A DNA stretch of 64,000 nucleotides from contig OX352322.1 of assembly GCA_947090765.1 (NCBI GenBank), positions 3,579,501 to 3,643,500 on the forward strand. Reading direction: 5' to 3'. Position numbers and translations under genes: made by a program. Source of the stretch: Pseudomonas sp. MM223. Its GTDB lineage: Bacteria > Pseudomonadota > Gammaproteobacteria > Pseudomonadales > Pseudomonadaceae. The notes below the pieces were generated by a model. That model saw only the letters and a program-made list of their open reading frames with translations. It ran no database searches and was not told where the DNA came from. This document shows positions 44,366 through 52,565 of the stretch, one piece after another (positions within the stretch are counted from its first letter, which is position 1; each line of letters starts with the position of its first letter).

Positions 44366-45974
44366 ATGGCCTGATAATTTTGCGCCTTATCTCCTTAGCT
44401 GGTGGTATTTCAAGAAGCTCATTGCCATACAGCTCTAATTCAGCTAATTGCGTATCTACCTGAGCCTCTGCCTTCTTGGTGAAACGACCATCCTCGGACT
44501 TATCATTCTCACGAACTCTCTCATAAGCTTTTCTTGCACGTTCCAAGCATTTGTCTTGAATATCTTTGCGTCGAGCGGAGAAAGTTTCTTCAAGCCAATT
44601 TGTAATTCCATCCATTAGCTCAGACATATTATTTCTAAACAATCTTAAATCAGATTTGATTCTTGCATGCACGGCCTCTTCTTGTGCTCTATTAGCACGG
44701 TCCTTGGTAAGAACGTCCTGATAATACTCAGATTTACGACGATAGGAATCTGCCTGCTCGTATTCCTCTATGGTAGCCTCGACAGCCAGTCTATGACGCT
44801 CTGTGGCGTCTTGTGCGGCTTGTTGCGCCTGCTTAGCTTTTTCCTCTTCAATCTCTCTGACCTGCTGCGCCTGCTTCGCCTTCTGTTCGGATTCTTTCTG
44901 TCTCTCTTGGGCGAGGGTGTAGAGGTTGAAAGCACGTTCAGATTTCGGCTTCATCGCCTCCATCTGGATTTGGCGAAGCTTGCGAGTATGTTCCTCGGTT
45001 TTAGCGTGCTTGCGTGCTCTGGTAGACGTTTCTTTCAGGAGATAGTTATTGGTGAATGCATAGAACATATCCTGAATGTATCCGCCAAATAGCTGTGATT
45101 CAGCCCATGTCATGGGGTAATTGAGTTGTGGAGCTTTGGGCTTGTGTTTTTTCAGATATTCATTAACCACTGCGACCTGACTTCGCTTTATATCATACAG
45201 TCCAGTTTTTGAGTTTCTGCCAGACACAAAAACATGGGGATGGTCGCCGTGCTCTTTTCCATCCAAATTTTCATCGCCATGAAAGGCTGCGAACAAGACT
45301 GGATAATCCGGCAATGTAGCTTTATAAAAGCGTAGAATGTGGTTTATACGGTCCTCTGGTGAAATTCCCTCGACTTGATTCTTATCAGGAAATTTGAAGA
45401 ACGCTTCTTGTAAGACTGTCGAGTCAATGCGTGTTTTGGGAATGGTTAAAGCCTGAATTTTGTTGTGGCACTCCAAGAGTTTTCTGGCATTCGCCATCTT
45501 TTGATTTTTGCGCTTAATGTCGAACTGGTCGAGATCGCCCAACAGTTGATCAATATCAGCAACGCCACTGACGTTTAAGATATTTTGAAATGCTTGAATC
45601 GTGGCTACATCGGTTTCCTGCTTGGATGCTTTGTTGAATTTGTGTTTTAGCTTGCTGCGCTCATTCACCAGCTCAGATTTTTGCTCTGCCGATTCTTTGA
45701 CCTGTATCGCATCAGAGGCAATTTTTTCAAGCATACCTTCTCGCTGTTCCTTCGATATTGAGTCAAGTGGAACAATGCCAGTTTTTGGAGTCCATATCAG
45801 ATTGCGATTGGAATACTCGTCGAGCCATTCCAGCTTTTTAGGTTCGGTCTGAGGGATACGGAGCGAGTGTCTGATACTTTTATGATACTGCCTGCGACCG
45901 CCAATTTTCGTTTTTATCTTATTTGTATAATTGGCGATTTTGAAAATCATTGTAGTTGTCTTTTTGTCATTCAT
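44364..45974 (-). CDS. MOBV-like relaxase / mobilisation protein
   Basis: A 536-residue protein. Its central part has HGDENLDGKEHGDHPHVFVS (about 233-252), which matches the histidine triad of Mob_Pre/MOBV relaxases (H-x-D-E ... H-x-H), preceded by a helix (INHILRFYKATLPDYPVLF) as in MobM. The N-terminus is basic and could carry motif I. The C-terminal 200 residues are a long charged coiled coil (Glu/Lys/Gln/Ala-rich). Relaxases nick oriT and pilot the transferred strand. An oriT-like inverted repeat lies 67 bp upstream of the start. RBS GGGAGAG 4 nt before the ATG. Family assignment is by motif only. Confidence 0.65.
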   Translation of the reverse strand: MNDKKTTTMIFKIANYTNKIKTKIGGRRQYHKSIRHSLRIPQTEPKKLEWLDEYSNRNLIWTPKTGIVPLDSISKEQREGMLEKIASDAIQVKESAEQKSELVNERSKLKHKFNKASKQETDVATIQAFQNILNVSGVADIDQLLGDLDQFDIKRKNQKMANARKLLECHNKIQALTIPKTRIDSTVLQEAFFKFPDKNQVEGISPEDRINHILRFYKATLPDYPVLFAAFHGDENLDGKEHGDHPHVFVSGRNSKTGLYDIKRSQVAVVNEYLKKHKPKAPQLNYPMTWAESQLFGGYIQDMFYAFTNNYLLKETSTRARKHAKTEEHTRKLRQIQMEAMKPKSERAFNLYTLAQERQKESEQKAKQAQQVREIEEEKAKQAQQAAQDATERHRLAVEATIEEYEQADSYRRKSEYYQDVLTKDRANRAQEEAVHARIKSDLRLFRNNMSELMDGITNWLEETFSARRKDIQDKCLERARKAYERVRENDKSEDGRFTKKAEAQVDTQLAELELYGNELLEIPPAKEIRRKIIRP

Positions 45975-46040
45975 CTCTCCCTCATGTTGATAATTAATTT
46001 TGGATTCTGCGCTGCTTTTGCTTCTGCCATTCCGGCCAGG

Positions 46041-46109
46041 AACTCGTTATCACTACCGCAAGCGAAGCGTTTTTACGAAGTAAAATGTGGTAGTGATATG
46101 AAACGAGTT
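46041..46109. other. Candidate oriT inverted repeat
   Basis: AACTCGTTATCACTACCGCA (46041-46060) is matched in inverted form by 46086-46109, with a 4-nt bulge and one mismatch, around a 25-nt spacer. TTTTTACGA occurs in the spacer and again just after the right arm. It lies directly upstream of the relaxase gene, the usual place for an oriT. Confidence 0.55.
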
Positions 46110-46182
46110 TATTTTTACGACAGGCAACACGGAGTAATTTTATAAATACATTATAACATGCGCTGCGGACTGCTTTTGCTCT

Positions 46183-46341
46183 TAGCCGGATTTGTCCGGC
46201 TAGACCTGATTTGTCAGGTCTGCTTTTCGCTGGATTTGTCCAGCGACTCGGACTTGTCCGAGGCTTTGGTTTTTAGCCGGATTTGTCCGGCTGGCCCTGA
46301 CTTGTTAGGGCCTGCTTTTGGCGCTGGATTTGTCCAGCGCC
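46183..46341 (+). ncRNA. Array of seven hairpins with invariant A(T/C)TTGT loops
   Basis: Seven consecutive stem-loops: 46183-46202, 46202-46221, 46228-46245, 46247-46262, 46275-46292, 46293-46312 and 46320-46341. Every loop is ATTTGT or ACTTGT, while stems differ in sequence but stay paired (5-8 bp). Hairpins 1-3 and 5-7 look like a duplicated unit with TGCTTTT before the third hairpin of each; between copies, hairpin 2/6 shows compensatory changes (A-T to G-C, A-T to C-G). The array ends 98 nt before the EAL gene. It could act as a structured 5' leader RNA or as single-stranded DNA structures. Confidence 0.7.
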
Positions 46342-46439
46342 GTCACGCAGAGCCTGATGGTGGAAAATGCTCGGAGAGGCTCTATGCAAGCCCTCAGAGA
46401 TGTGGCATAAAACCGAAATAGGGGTCATGGGTGGTGCGC

Positions 46440-47990
46440 ATGAAAAAACTCGAAAAAGGCACTCTGTGCTATTTAGCTGGATGCATGACGGTTGGAGTGC
46501 TGTTCTCGTTTGGCGTGTCACAGGCTCTATGGTTGGTGAGTGCAGATAACAGAATAGAATCCTACGCTAACGTTGTTCTGAACCATGCCGAAATGGTCGC
46601 AGGAAACCTTACAGCTGCGCTTGATGAACTAAACAATACATCTGCCCTGTCATGCGGACCACCTGACCTAGATACGCTAAAAAGAGTTACCTTTGACTAT
46701 CGCTTTGTAAAAGATGCTGGACGAATAGAAAACAATACAATTACTTGCTCTGCTATGTGGGGAATAATCCCCGCTTTCAGGTTGGATGGTGAAGGTAGAC
46801 TTACGAAAAACAATGTTAGGCTGTGGGGTGGAGCTTCAAGCTATTTTCCTGGCGCAATAAAAATTGATGTTTCAGCAAAAGAAAACTCATTTGTGGTTAC
46901 GTCACCCACCGCATTTGCACCTTTTGAATCACCGCCAGCAGAATTAAGTGCATTTGTTGTCTCTCGTGACGGCAAAGCCATCATGCGCACGTTCGGCGAT
47001 TTTCAGCAAGGAAATATCCTAAGCAGCGCATCTGCAAGAGTGTGCTCTGAAAAATACGACATTTGTGTTAACTCGAACATTCAAGCAAATGTTTTCAAGG
47101 CCAGCAAACCTAGCCTTATCTTGTTTGTCACATTAATTGGCTGTTCTTTGGGGCTGTTGGCTTTCTATGCTGCCCACCAATATCGTAGAGTTAGAAACTC
47201 ACTTTCATATCGATTGAAATACGCTATTAATAATGGACTAATATCAACTGCATATCAGCCGATTGTTCATGGCAAAACTGGCAAGGTTTCCGGATTCGAG
47301 GTTTTGGCACGCTGGCACGATAAGAAATTCGGATCAGTCCCTCCAAATGTCTTCATCCAAAAAGCGGAAGATCTTGGTTTGCAAGAAAAGCTGAGTAAGC
47401 TGATTGTTAATAGGGCTTTGGAAGAGTGTTCGAGAGGCCTGGCATGCAATCCGGGGATATATTTGAGTTTTAACATTGAAACCAAAGACCTGCTGGATGG
47501 CGGTCTAATTCGACACATATCAGATACAGCAAGAAATCACGGTGTATCAGCTAGTCAGATTGCAATTGAAATTCTTGAAGGGGCAACGGCTGAAATCAGC
47601 CAGGTTGAACAAAAGATTGAGTCCATCCGAGCGTCTGGTTATAAAGTATTAATTGACGATTTCGGCTCAGGATATTCAAGTCTATCCTATCTGGCCGGGC
47701 TCAATGTTGATGTTATAAAAATTGACAAGTCGTTCTCACAAGCTGCTGGAACAGATTCTCCGGCAGCAGTAGTGCTGCAAAAGATTCATGAAATAGCAAA
47801 AGCTTTAAACGCAAAAATAATTTTTGAGGGCGTGGAGACGGAAGCGCAGAAAAAAGCAATTCTTGATTTCTGTCCTGATGCACTTGTTCAAGGATGGCTA
47901 TTCAGCAAGGCATTGCCAATTAGCGAACTCACTGAAAAAGTCAGATCGCAAAGAGCTAGGGGAGAAGCGATGAATTTTGCACATGAATAA
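46440..47990 (+). CDS. CSS-motif EAL-domain c-di-GMP phosphodiesterase
   Basis: A 516-residue membrane protein. Two membrane helices (about 8-30 and 224-246) bracket a periplasmic CSS-type domain with conserved Cys (SALSCGPP and TITCSAMW). The cytoplasmic EAL domain shows the catalytic set: Glu in FEVLARW (EVL variant), Asn in SFNIETKD, Glu in IEILEG, the DDFGSGYSSL loop, Lys in VIKIDKSF and FEGVETEAQ. These residues predict active hydrolysis of c-di-GMP, with redox or disulfide control through the CSS domain as in Enterobacterial PdeB/PdeC-type enzymes. A phosphodiesterase on the element could bias the host away from biofilm. Confidence 0.85.
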   Translation: MKKLEKGTLCYLAGCMTVGVLFSFGVSQALWLVSADNRIESYANVVLNHAEMVAGNLTAALDELNNTSALSCGPPDLDTLKRVTFDYRFVKDAGRIENNTITCSAMWGIIPAFRLDGEGRLTKNNVRLWGGASSYFPGAIKIDVSAKENSFVVTSPTAFAPFESPPAELSAFVVSRDGKAIMRTFGDFQQGNILSSASARVCSEKYDICVNSNIQANVFKASKPSLILFVTLIGCSLGLLAFYAAHQYRRVRNSLSYRLKYAINNGLISTAYQPIVHGKTGKVSGFEVLARWHDKKFGSVPPNVFIQKAEDLGLQEKLSKLIVNRALEECSRGLACNPGIYLSFNIETKDLLDGGLIRHISDTARNHGVSASQIAIEILEGATAEISQVEQKIESIRASGYKVLIDDFGSGYSSLSYLAGLNVDVIKIDKSFSQAAGTDSPAAVVLQKIHEIAKALNAKIIFEGVETEAQKKAILDFCPDALVQGWLFSKALPISELTEKVRSQRARGEAMNFAHE

Positions 47991-48001
47991 AATTTATGGT
48001 G

Positions 48002-48044
48002 GCCCTAAAAGGTGCCCAATCTTTGATTGGGTGCATTTTAGGGC
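48002..48044. terminator. Bidirectional hairpin between EAL and recombinase genes
   Basis: GCCCTAAAA/TTTTAGGGC and GCCCAATC/GATTGGGT arms form a long stem with small internal loops. It separates two convergent genes and probably stops transcription in both directions. Confidence 0.65.
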
Positions 48045-48054
48045 TGGTAGCAAT

Positions 48055-49650
48055 TTAGAGATGGGGCCTATTTTCGGCAGTGTATCCATCCGGAGTGACA
48101 CTGATGCGGTCAATGTGCTCATCAGCCAAGTGAATATCCATGATGAAATGTTTTTTCTTAATAGGCGTTATAGTGAGTCTTACGTTTTGACCGATTAGGA
48201 AATTATTTACTCGCATTCGCCCATGCTCGGTTAAAAGGAGCTTGTAAATTTCCATAACGTTAAGCATGGATTTACTGGCCAGATGCAGTGAACTAATTTT
48301 TAGGCTAATTTCATTATGTTTTGCTTTAAGCTGATCCAAGTCGTGAGCTACTTCCTCAATTTTGCTTAAAATGTATTTTTTGGCCGTTTCCGAGGCATTA
48401 GTAAGAATGTCGAAATTGCTTGCTAATGATTTTTCCTGTTGAAGAATTTTTCCAGCTAGCTCTTGCTTTTCATTTTCGAGCGACTTAATGTCCTTAGACT
48501 TTGGTATTATTCTGTGAAAAGGGATAAGAGATTGGTAGGCAAGGAATATTTCCTCTATTCGTGCATATCTATATCTGACGCCTTTTCCTGGTGATGCATA
48601 CGTGCAGCGTCCAGCCAATGAGGCCGAGCACACTAAGTCAACATACTCTCTTTTCTGGGCGTGGTAACGGAAGCCCGAGCCACAGGCACAAAAAACAATC
48701 CCTCGTAAGATGTTTTTGAATTCTGCGACCTTCCGCCCTGCAAGTTTTGGGTCTTGTCGCTCACTCAATTTTGCGCCGACCCTATAAAACTCTGCCTCTG
48801 AAATTACTGCCGGATAATAGCCTTTAATCTCTTTTTTGACCTGAATCGGCTTACCTGATTCGTCCCACTCCATAGCGATAAAAGACCCGTAAATTGCGGG
48901 CTGTCGAAGAACCTTCCCAACAACGCTTTCAGTATATTTCTTGGGGAAGTTCATCTTGTTTAATTCTTGGGCGATTGCTCTTGCACCCATTTCAAAACAG
49001 AGTTCTGCGGCACGTTTCACGGCTTCTGCATGTTCGTTAAGGATGAATCCCTCATCAACATAGCTGATCCAGAAAGGGCATCGCCTTGTGATTATCTCGC
49101 CGCTTTCACCTTTCAATAAGTTTCGTGCCTTGGCGTCTGATATACGCTCTGACTTGTTACGACTTTCATCGTTTGCCCGTTCCAATATATTTTGGATTAG
49201 GCTTATATCGACACTGCTATCTCGCTTCCTACGCGAGTAGAGGCGGTTATCAAAGAGAGTGTAAATTGCACAATCGGCTTGGATGATTGAGATTATTAGT
49301 TCAAGGGCGTCATAGCCACCCATCCGGCTGATACGGTCGAATGACTCGACCAGCAGTAGGGCATTGGGAAGGATCTCTTTGGCTTTGATTCGCTCCACGA
49401 AGCGAGCCAACTGACCGGATTTCAGGTTCTTGCCCTTGAAGGCAGATACGCCCAAATCCTCGTAGTGCTCGACCTGCCTCGCCTGCGGGTATTGCTCAAA
49501 AAACCGGGTAAGCTGGTCTAATTGCCGTTTCTCGCCAAAGCCCAGCTTTTGGGCTTTGGATGAAAAACGGATGTAGCTGTAAACGTTGATGGTGTCGTCG
49601 CCCTGGAACACCTCCGCAAAGGCTCTGGGCAAGGGATTTGTGCTGGTCAT
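48055..49650 (-). CDS. Large serine recombinase (integrase of the element)
   Basis: A 531-residue large serine recombinase. The N-terminal resolvase domain contains Y26-x-R28-x-S30-x3-Q34 (nucleophile Ser30) and LLVESFDRISRM near 105. A recombinase domain follows (AIAQELNKMNFPKKYTESVVGKVLRQP near 240), then a zinc ribbon (FCACGSGF ... DLVCSASLAGRC) and a coiled-coil insertion (KSLENEKQELAGKILQQEKSL near 400). ATG at 49650 is preceded by GTGGAG at proper spacing, unlike the GTG at 49665. It reads away from attR, whose crossover is 64 bp upstream. No recombination directionality factor is obvious in the element. Confidence 0.93.
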   Translation of the reverse strand: MTSTNPLPRAFAEVFQGDDTINVYSYIRFSSKAQKLGFGEKRQLDQLTRFFEQYPQARQVEHYEDLGVSAFKGKNLKSGQLARFVERIKAKEILPNALLLVESFDRISRMGGYDALELIISIIQADCAIYTLFDNRLYSRRKRDSSVDISLIQNILERANDESRNKSERISDAKARNLLKGESGEIITRRCPFWISYVDEGFILNEHAEAVKRAAELCFEMGARAIAQELNKMNFPKKYTESVVGKVLRQPAIYGSFIAMEWDESGKPIQVKKEIKGYYPAVISEAEFYRVGAKLSERQDPKLAGRKVAEFKNILRGIVFCACGSGFRYHAQKREYVDLVCSASLAGRCTYASPGKGVRYRYARIEEIFLAYQSLIPFHRIIPKSKDIKSLENEKQELAGKILQQEKSLASNFDILTNASETAKKYILSKIEEVAHDLDQLKAKHNEISLKISSLHLASKSMLNVMEIYKLLLTEHGRMRVNNFLIGQNVRLTITPIKKKHFIMDIHLADEHIDRISVTPDGYTAENRPHL

Positions 49651-49686
49651 GGATGTTCTCCACACCTATGGATAGAGGATGCTAAC

Positions 49687-49723
49687 ATTTTCTACCAAAA
49701 GCGCTTGTGATTGCCGTGATCGG
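49687..49723. other. attR of the serine-recombinase element
   Basis: The element half carries ATTTTCTAC (49687-49695), the inverted match of GTAGAAAAT at attL, then CAAAAGCGCTTGTGATTGC; the chromosomal half continues CGTG then ATCGG (49719-49723). The crossover GC is at 49713-49714. Confidence 0.85.
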
Positions 49724-51137
49724 CCTGCTGGAGCTGGCCCTGGAAGACAGCCGCGAGGGCCGCTGCGACGCCCAGACCCTTCAGACTGCCCATGACTCGG
49801 CCATCGGCCTGCTTGAGTTGATTGGCGATATTCTCGACATTTCCCGTATCGAAACCGGGCACGTTACCCTGCAACCGGTACCCACCAACCTGGTCGACCT
49901 GGTGCGCACGACAGTACGGGTATTTGAAGGCAACGCGCGGGCCAAAGGCTTGCATCTGCACGCAGAACTGCCTGCCGAGCCAGTCTGGGTACTGGCAGAC
50001 CCTCTGCGCCTCAAGCAGGTCCTGTCCAACCTGATCAGCAACGCCATCAAGTTCACTGACCGCGGCGAGGTGCAGGCCAGCTTGCTGATGGCTTCAGCCG
50101 ATGAGCACAATAACCTGCCCATCGAACTGTGCGTGCGTGACACTGGCATCGGCATCAGCCCCGCTGATCAGGCGCGGCTGTTCAACGCCTTCGTTCAGGC
50201 TGACGGCCCACGGGCACGCCAAGGGGCAGGCCTGGGGTTGGTCATCAGCCGCGCCTTTGCCGAACTGATGGGCGGCAGCTTGAGCCTGCAAAGCGTCCAG
50301 GGCGTCGGTACCAAGGTGCAAGTCGGCCTGCAATTGCCAGCCTGCCCGGCACCGGCGCCTGCCCGGCAACATGCCCCGGCAACTGAAAGCAGCAGTGGCC
50401 CACTGAATATCCTGGTGGTCGACGACTACCCGGCCAACCTGTTGTTGCTGGAGCGGCAGTTGCACACCTTGGGCCATCACGTGACCTTGGCAGAAAACGG
50501 CCAGGTCGCGCTGGAGCGCTGGCAGGCAGCGCGCTTCGACCTGGTGATCACCGATTGCAGCATGCCTGTCATGGACGGCCACGAACTCACCCGTCGCATT
50601 CGCAGCCTTGAAGCCGAGCGCGGTCTGCCGGCGTGCCAGATACTCGGCGTGACCGCCAACGCCCAGGCCGAAGAGCGTGAACGTTGCCTGACCAGCGGCA
50701 TGAACGAATGCCTATTCAAGCCGATCGGCCTGCGCACGCTAAAGGCTTCCCTGCCCCAAGCCCTCAGCGCCCAAGTGCCGCCATTGCGCGGTAGCGGCTT
50801 CAACCTGGCTGAGTTGCGCCACCTGACCCAAAACGACAAGCAACTGACGCGGCACCTGCTGGAACAGCTGTCGATAAGCGTTGGCGAAGACTTGGCCAGC
50901 TTGCGCGCACTCACGCCTGAAGCCTCGGATGAGGCCGTCCGCACCCTGGCCCACCGCATCAAGGGTGGCGCGAAAATGATCAGGGTGCGCGGCGTGGTCG
51001 AGGATTGCGAAGCCATCGAACACGCCCACGCACGCGGCCTGCCAACGGTTGCTCAACGTGAACAGCTGCAAATCAGCCTGCAGGCCCTGCTGAACGAGTT
51101 AAGCGATGCGCTCAATGCAATTGCAGCGTCGAGCTGA
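49715..51137 (+). pseudogene. C-terminal fragment of BvgS-like hybrid kinase
   Basis: This fragment resumes the kinase exactly after the H-box (VIGLLELALEDSREG). It contains the rest of the HisKA helix, an HATPase domain (DPLRLKQVLSNLISNAIKF and GAGLGLVISRAF), a receiver domain (ILVVDDYPANLLLL; phospho-Asp in LVITDCSMP) and an Hpt domain (LAHRIKGGAKM). A GTG at 49707 at the junction could start a soluble HATPase-receiver-Hpt protein of about 476 residues, without the H-box. Whether it is made is unknown. The stop overlaps the convergent MCP gene by 26 bp. Confidence 0.88.
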
Positions 51138-52431
51138 TCTGGCTGATTGCATCCACCACGTGCCGTGAACCCTGCTGGATTTCCATGATCACCGTACCGG
51201 CTTCATTGGCCAGCGCAACCCCATGACCGGTACGGGTCAAACTCGACTGCATGCTGGCCACGGCCAGCAGAGACAGGTCGTGGTTTTGCCGCACGACATC
51301 GACGATTTCCAGGGTGGCCTTGCTGGTCCGCGCCGCCAGGTTGCGCACTTCGTCGGCAACCACGGCAAACCCGCGCCCGTGATCACCGGCACGGGCCGCC
51401 TCAATGGCCGCGTTCAGGGCCAACAGGTTGGTCTGGTCGGCAATGCCACGTATGGTCAGCACAATCTGCCCGATCACATCCGACTGCTTGCTCACGGCAT
51501 CGATGCTGCGTGCAGCGTCGTTCAGTTCCTGGGATATCTGCTCGATCACCTGCACCGTCTGCTGCACCACCTCGGTACCCTTGCGCGCGCAGGCATCGGT
51601 CTGCATGGAGCTGGCATGGGCCGCATCGGCGGCGGTTTGCTGTGTGCTGACCTGGCGGGTGATGTCACTGGCGAACTTCACCACTTTGTACAAACGGCCC
51701 TTGCTGTCGAATATAGGGTTGTAGGAGGCCTCCAGATAGACCATCTGGCCCTGCTTGTTGATGCGTTCGAAGCGGTGTGAGTGGTACTCGCCGCGGTTGA
51801 GCGACGCCCAGAACTCTCGGTACTCGGCCGATTCGCGCTCATGTGGCAGGCAAAACAACCCGTGATGGCGGCCGACCACTTCTTCCAGGCGATAGCCCAT
51901 GGTGTCGAGGAAGTTCTGGTTGGCCTTGATCACCCGGCCTTGGGGAGTGAACTCGATTACCGCCATGGAGCGACCGATCGCCTTGAGCAGGCTCTCGCTC
52001 TCGTGCTCCTGCACCACCCGCTGGCTGATGTCGGTGGCCACCTTGATCACGCTGATGACTTGGCGCTGCTGGTCCAGCACCGGCATGTAGCTGGCCTCCA
52101 GCCAGACCTCGCGGCCGGCCTTGTCGAGGCGCTCGAAAGTACCGCTGATGGCCTTGCCCTCGCCCAGCTCGCGCCATAGTTGCTGGTACTCGGCACTTTT
52201 CGTGTAGTTCGGCTCGCAGAACAGCCGGTGGTGCTTGCCACGCAGCTCGTCGGCGCTGTAGCCCATGGCCTGGCAAAAACGCTCGTTGGCATCGAGGATG
52301 GTGCCATCGGGGGCGAACTCGATCATCGCCATCGAACGGCTGATTGCCGCCAGTTTGGCTTGTGCGCCGGCCAAGGCCTGGTGACTACGCTGGATTTCAA
52401 CCAAATCGGACTTGCGATGGAAATCGAACAT
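51112..52431 (-). CDS. Soluble PAS-PAS methyl-accepting protein, BdlA-like
   Basis: A 439-residue cytoplasmic chemoreceptor-like protein with no membrane helix. Two PAS domains ([20 protein letters not shown] near 32; [20 protein letters not shown] near 154) precede a signalling domain with the MCP hairpin ([37 protein letters not shown] region near 350). This layout matches BdlA, which links energy or redox state to biofilm dispersal through c-di-GMP. ATG at 52431 is behind GGAG. It ends inside the end of the hybrid-kinase gene. Confidence 0.8.
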   Translation of the reverse strand: MFDFHRKSDLVEIQRSHQALAGAQAKLAAISRSMAMIEFAPDGTILDANERFCQAMGYSADELRGKHHRLFCEPNYTKSAEYQQLWRELGEGKAISGTFERLDKAGREVWLEASYMPVLDQQRQVISVIKVATDISQRVVQEHESESLLKAIGRSMAVIEFTPQGRVIKANQNFLDTMGYRLEEVVGRHHGLFCLPHERESAEYREFWASLNRGEYHSHRFERINKQGQMVYLEASYNPIFDSKGRLYKVVKFASDITRQVSTQQTAADAAHASSMQTDACARKGTEVVQQTVQVIEQISQELNDAARSIDAVSKQSDVIGQIVLTIRGIADQTNLLALNAAIEAARAGDHGRGFAVVADEVRNLAARTSKATLEIVDVVRQNHDLSLLAVASMQSSLTRTGHGVALANEAGTVIMEIQQGSRHVVDAISQISSTLQLH

Positions 52432-52565
52432 GACGCCGGGCTCCTTTATGCGCGGTGTCCTGAGCATAGATCGCCGTTGGCGCCGTGCAAGCACAGTGCT
52501 ATCACTTTAGAATTACTACATTGCTGTTACAAAGTACCGCTCCCAAGCAGCAACAGGCCTGAACG

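Larger units (their letters stand above)
35186..49714. mobile_element. 14.5-kb integrative, mobilisable ColE2-type element in a kinase H-box
   Basis: The element is bounded by attL (35185) and attR (49714) and is visibly A+T-richer than its surroundings. Contents in order: type IVb prepilin, two ColE2-like origin repeats and Rep, a PD-(D/E)XK protein with XRE regulator, a run of secreted or membrane proteins, a relaxase, an oriT-like inverted repeat, a seven-hairpin array, a CSS-EAL phosphodiesterase and a large serine recombinase next to attR. The exact repair of the kinase frame after in-silico excision defines both ends to the base. It has integration, replication and mobilisation functions but no visible type IV secretion genes, so it should depend on a helper for transfer. 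Confidence 0.88.

Noticed and set aside
46183..46341. CRISPR array or integron attC cluster
   Set aside because: Stems vary and only the loop is conserved, spacing is irregular, and no cas genes or integron integrase are present.
46158..46421. 87-codon frame across the hairpin array
   Set aside because: Its sequence is generated by the hairpin repeats, and base pairing rather than codon pattern is conserved; no good RBS.
48055..49650. Small resolvase or transposon Tn3-type resolvase
   Set aside because: Length, recombinase domain, zinc ribbon and coiled coil are those of large serine integrases, and the attP/attB dyads fit that class.
35186..49714. Filamentous prophage
   Set aside because: No Zot-like ATPase, major coat or replication-initiator of the phage type; Rep is ColE2-like and a relaxase-like gene is present.
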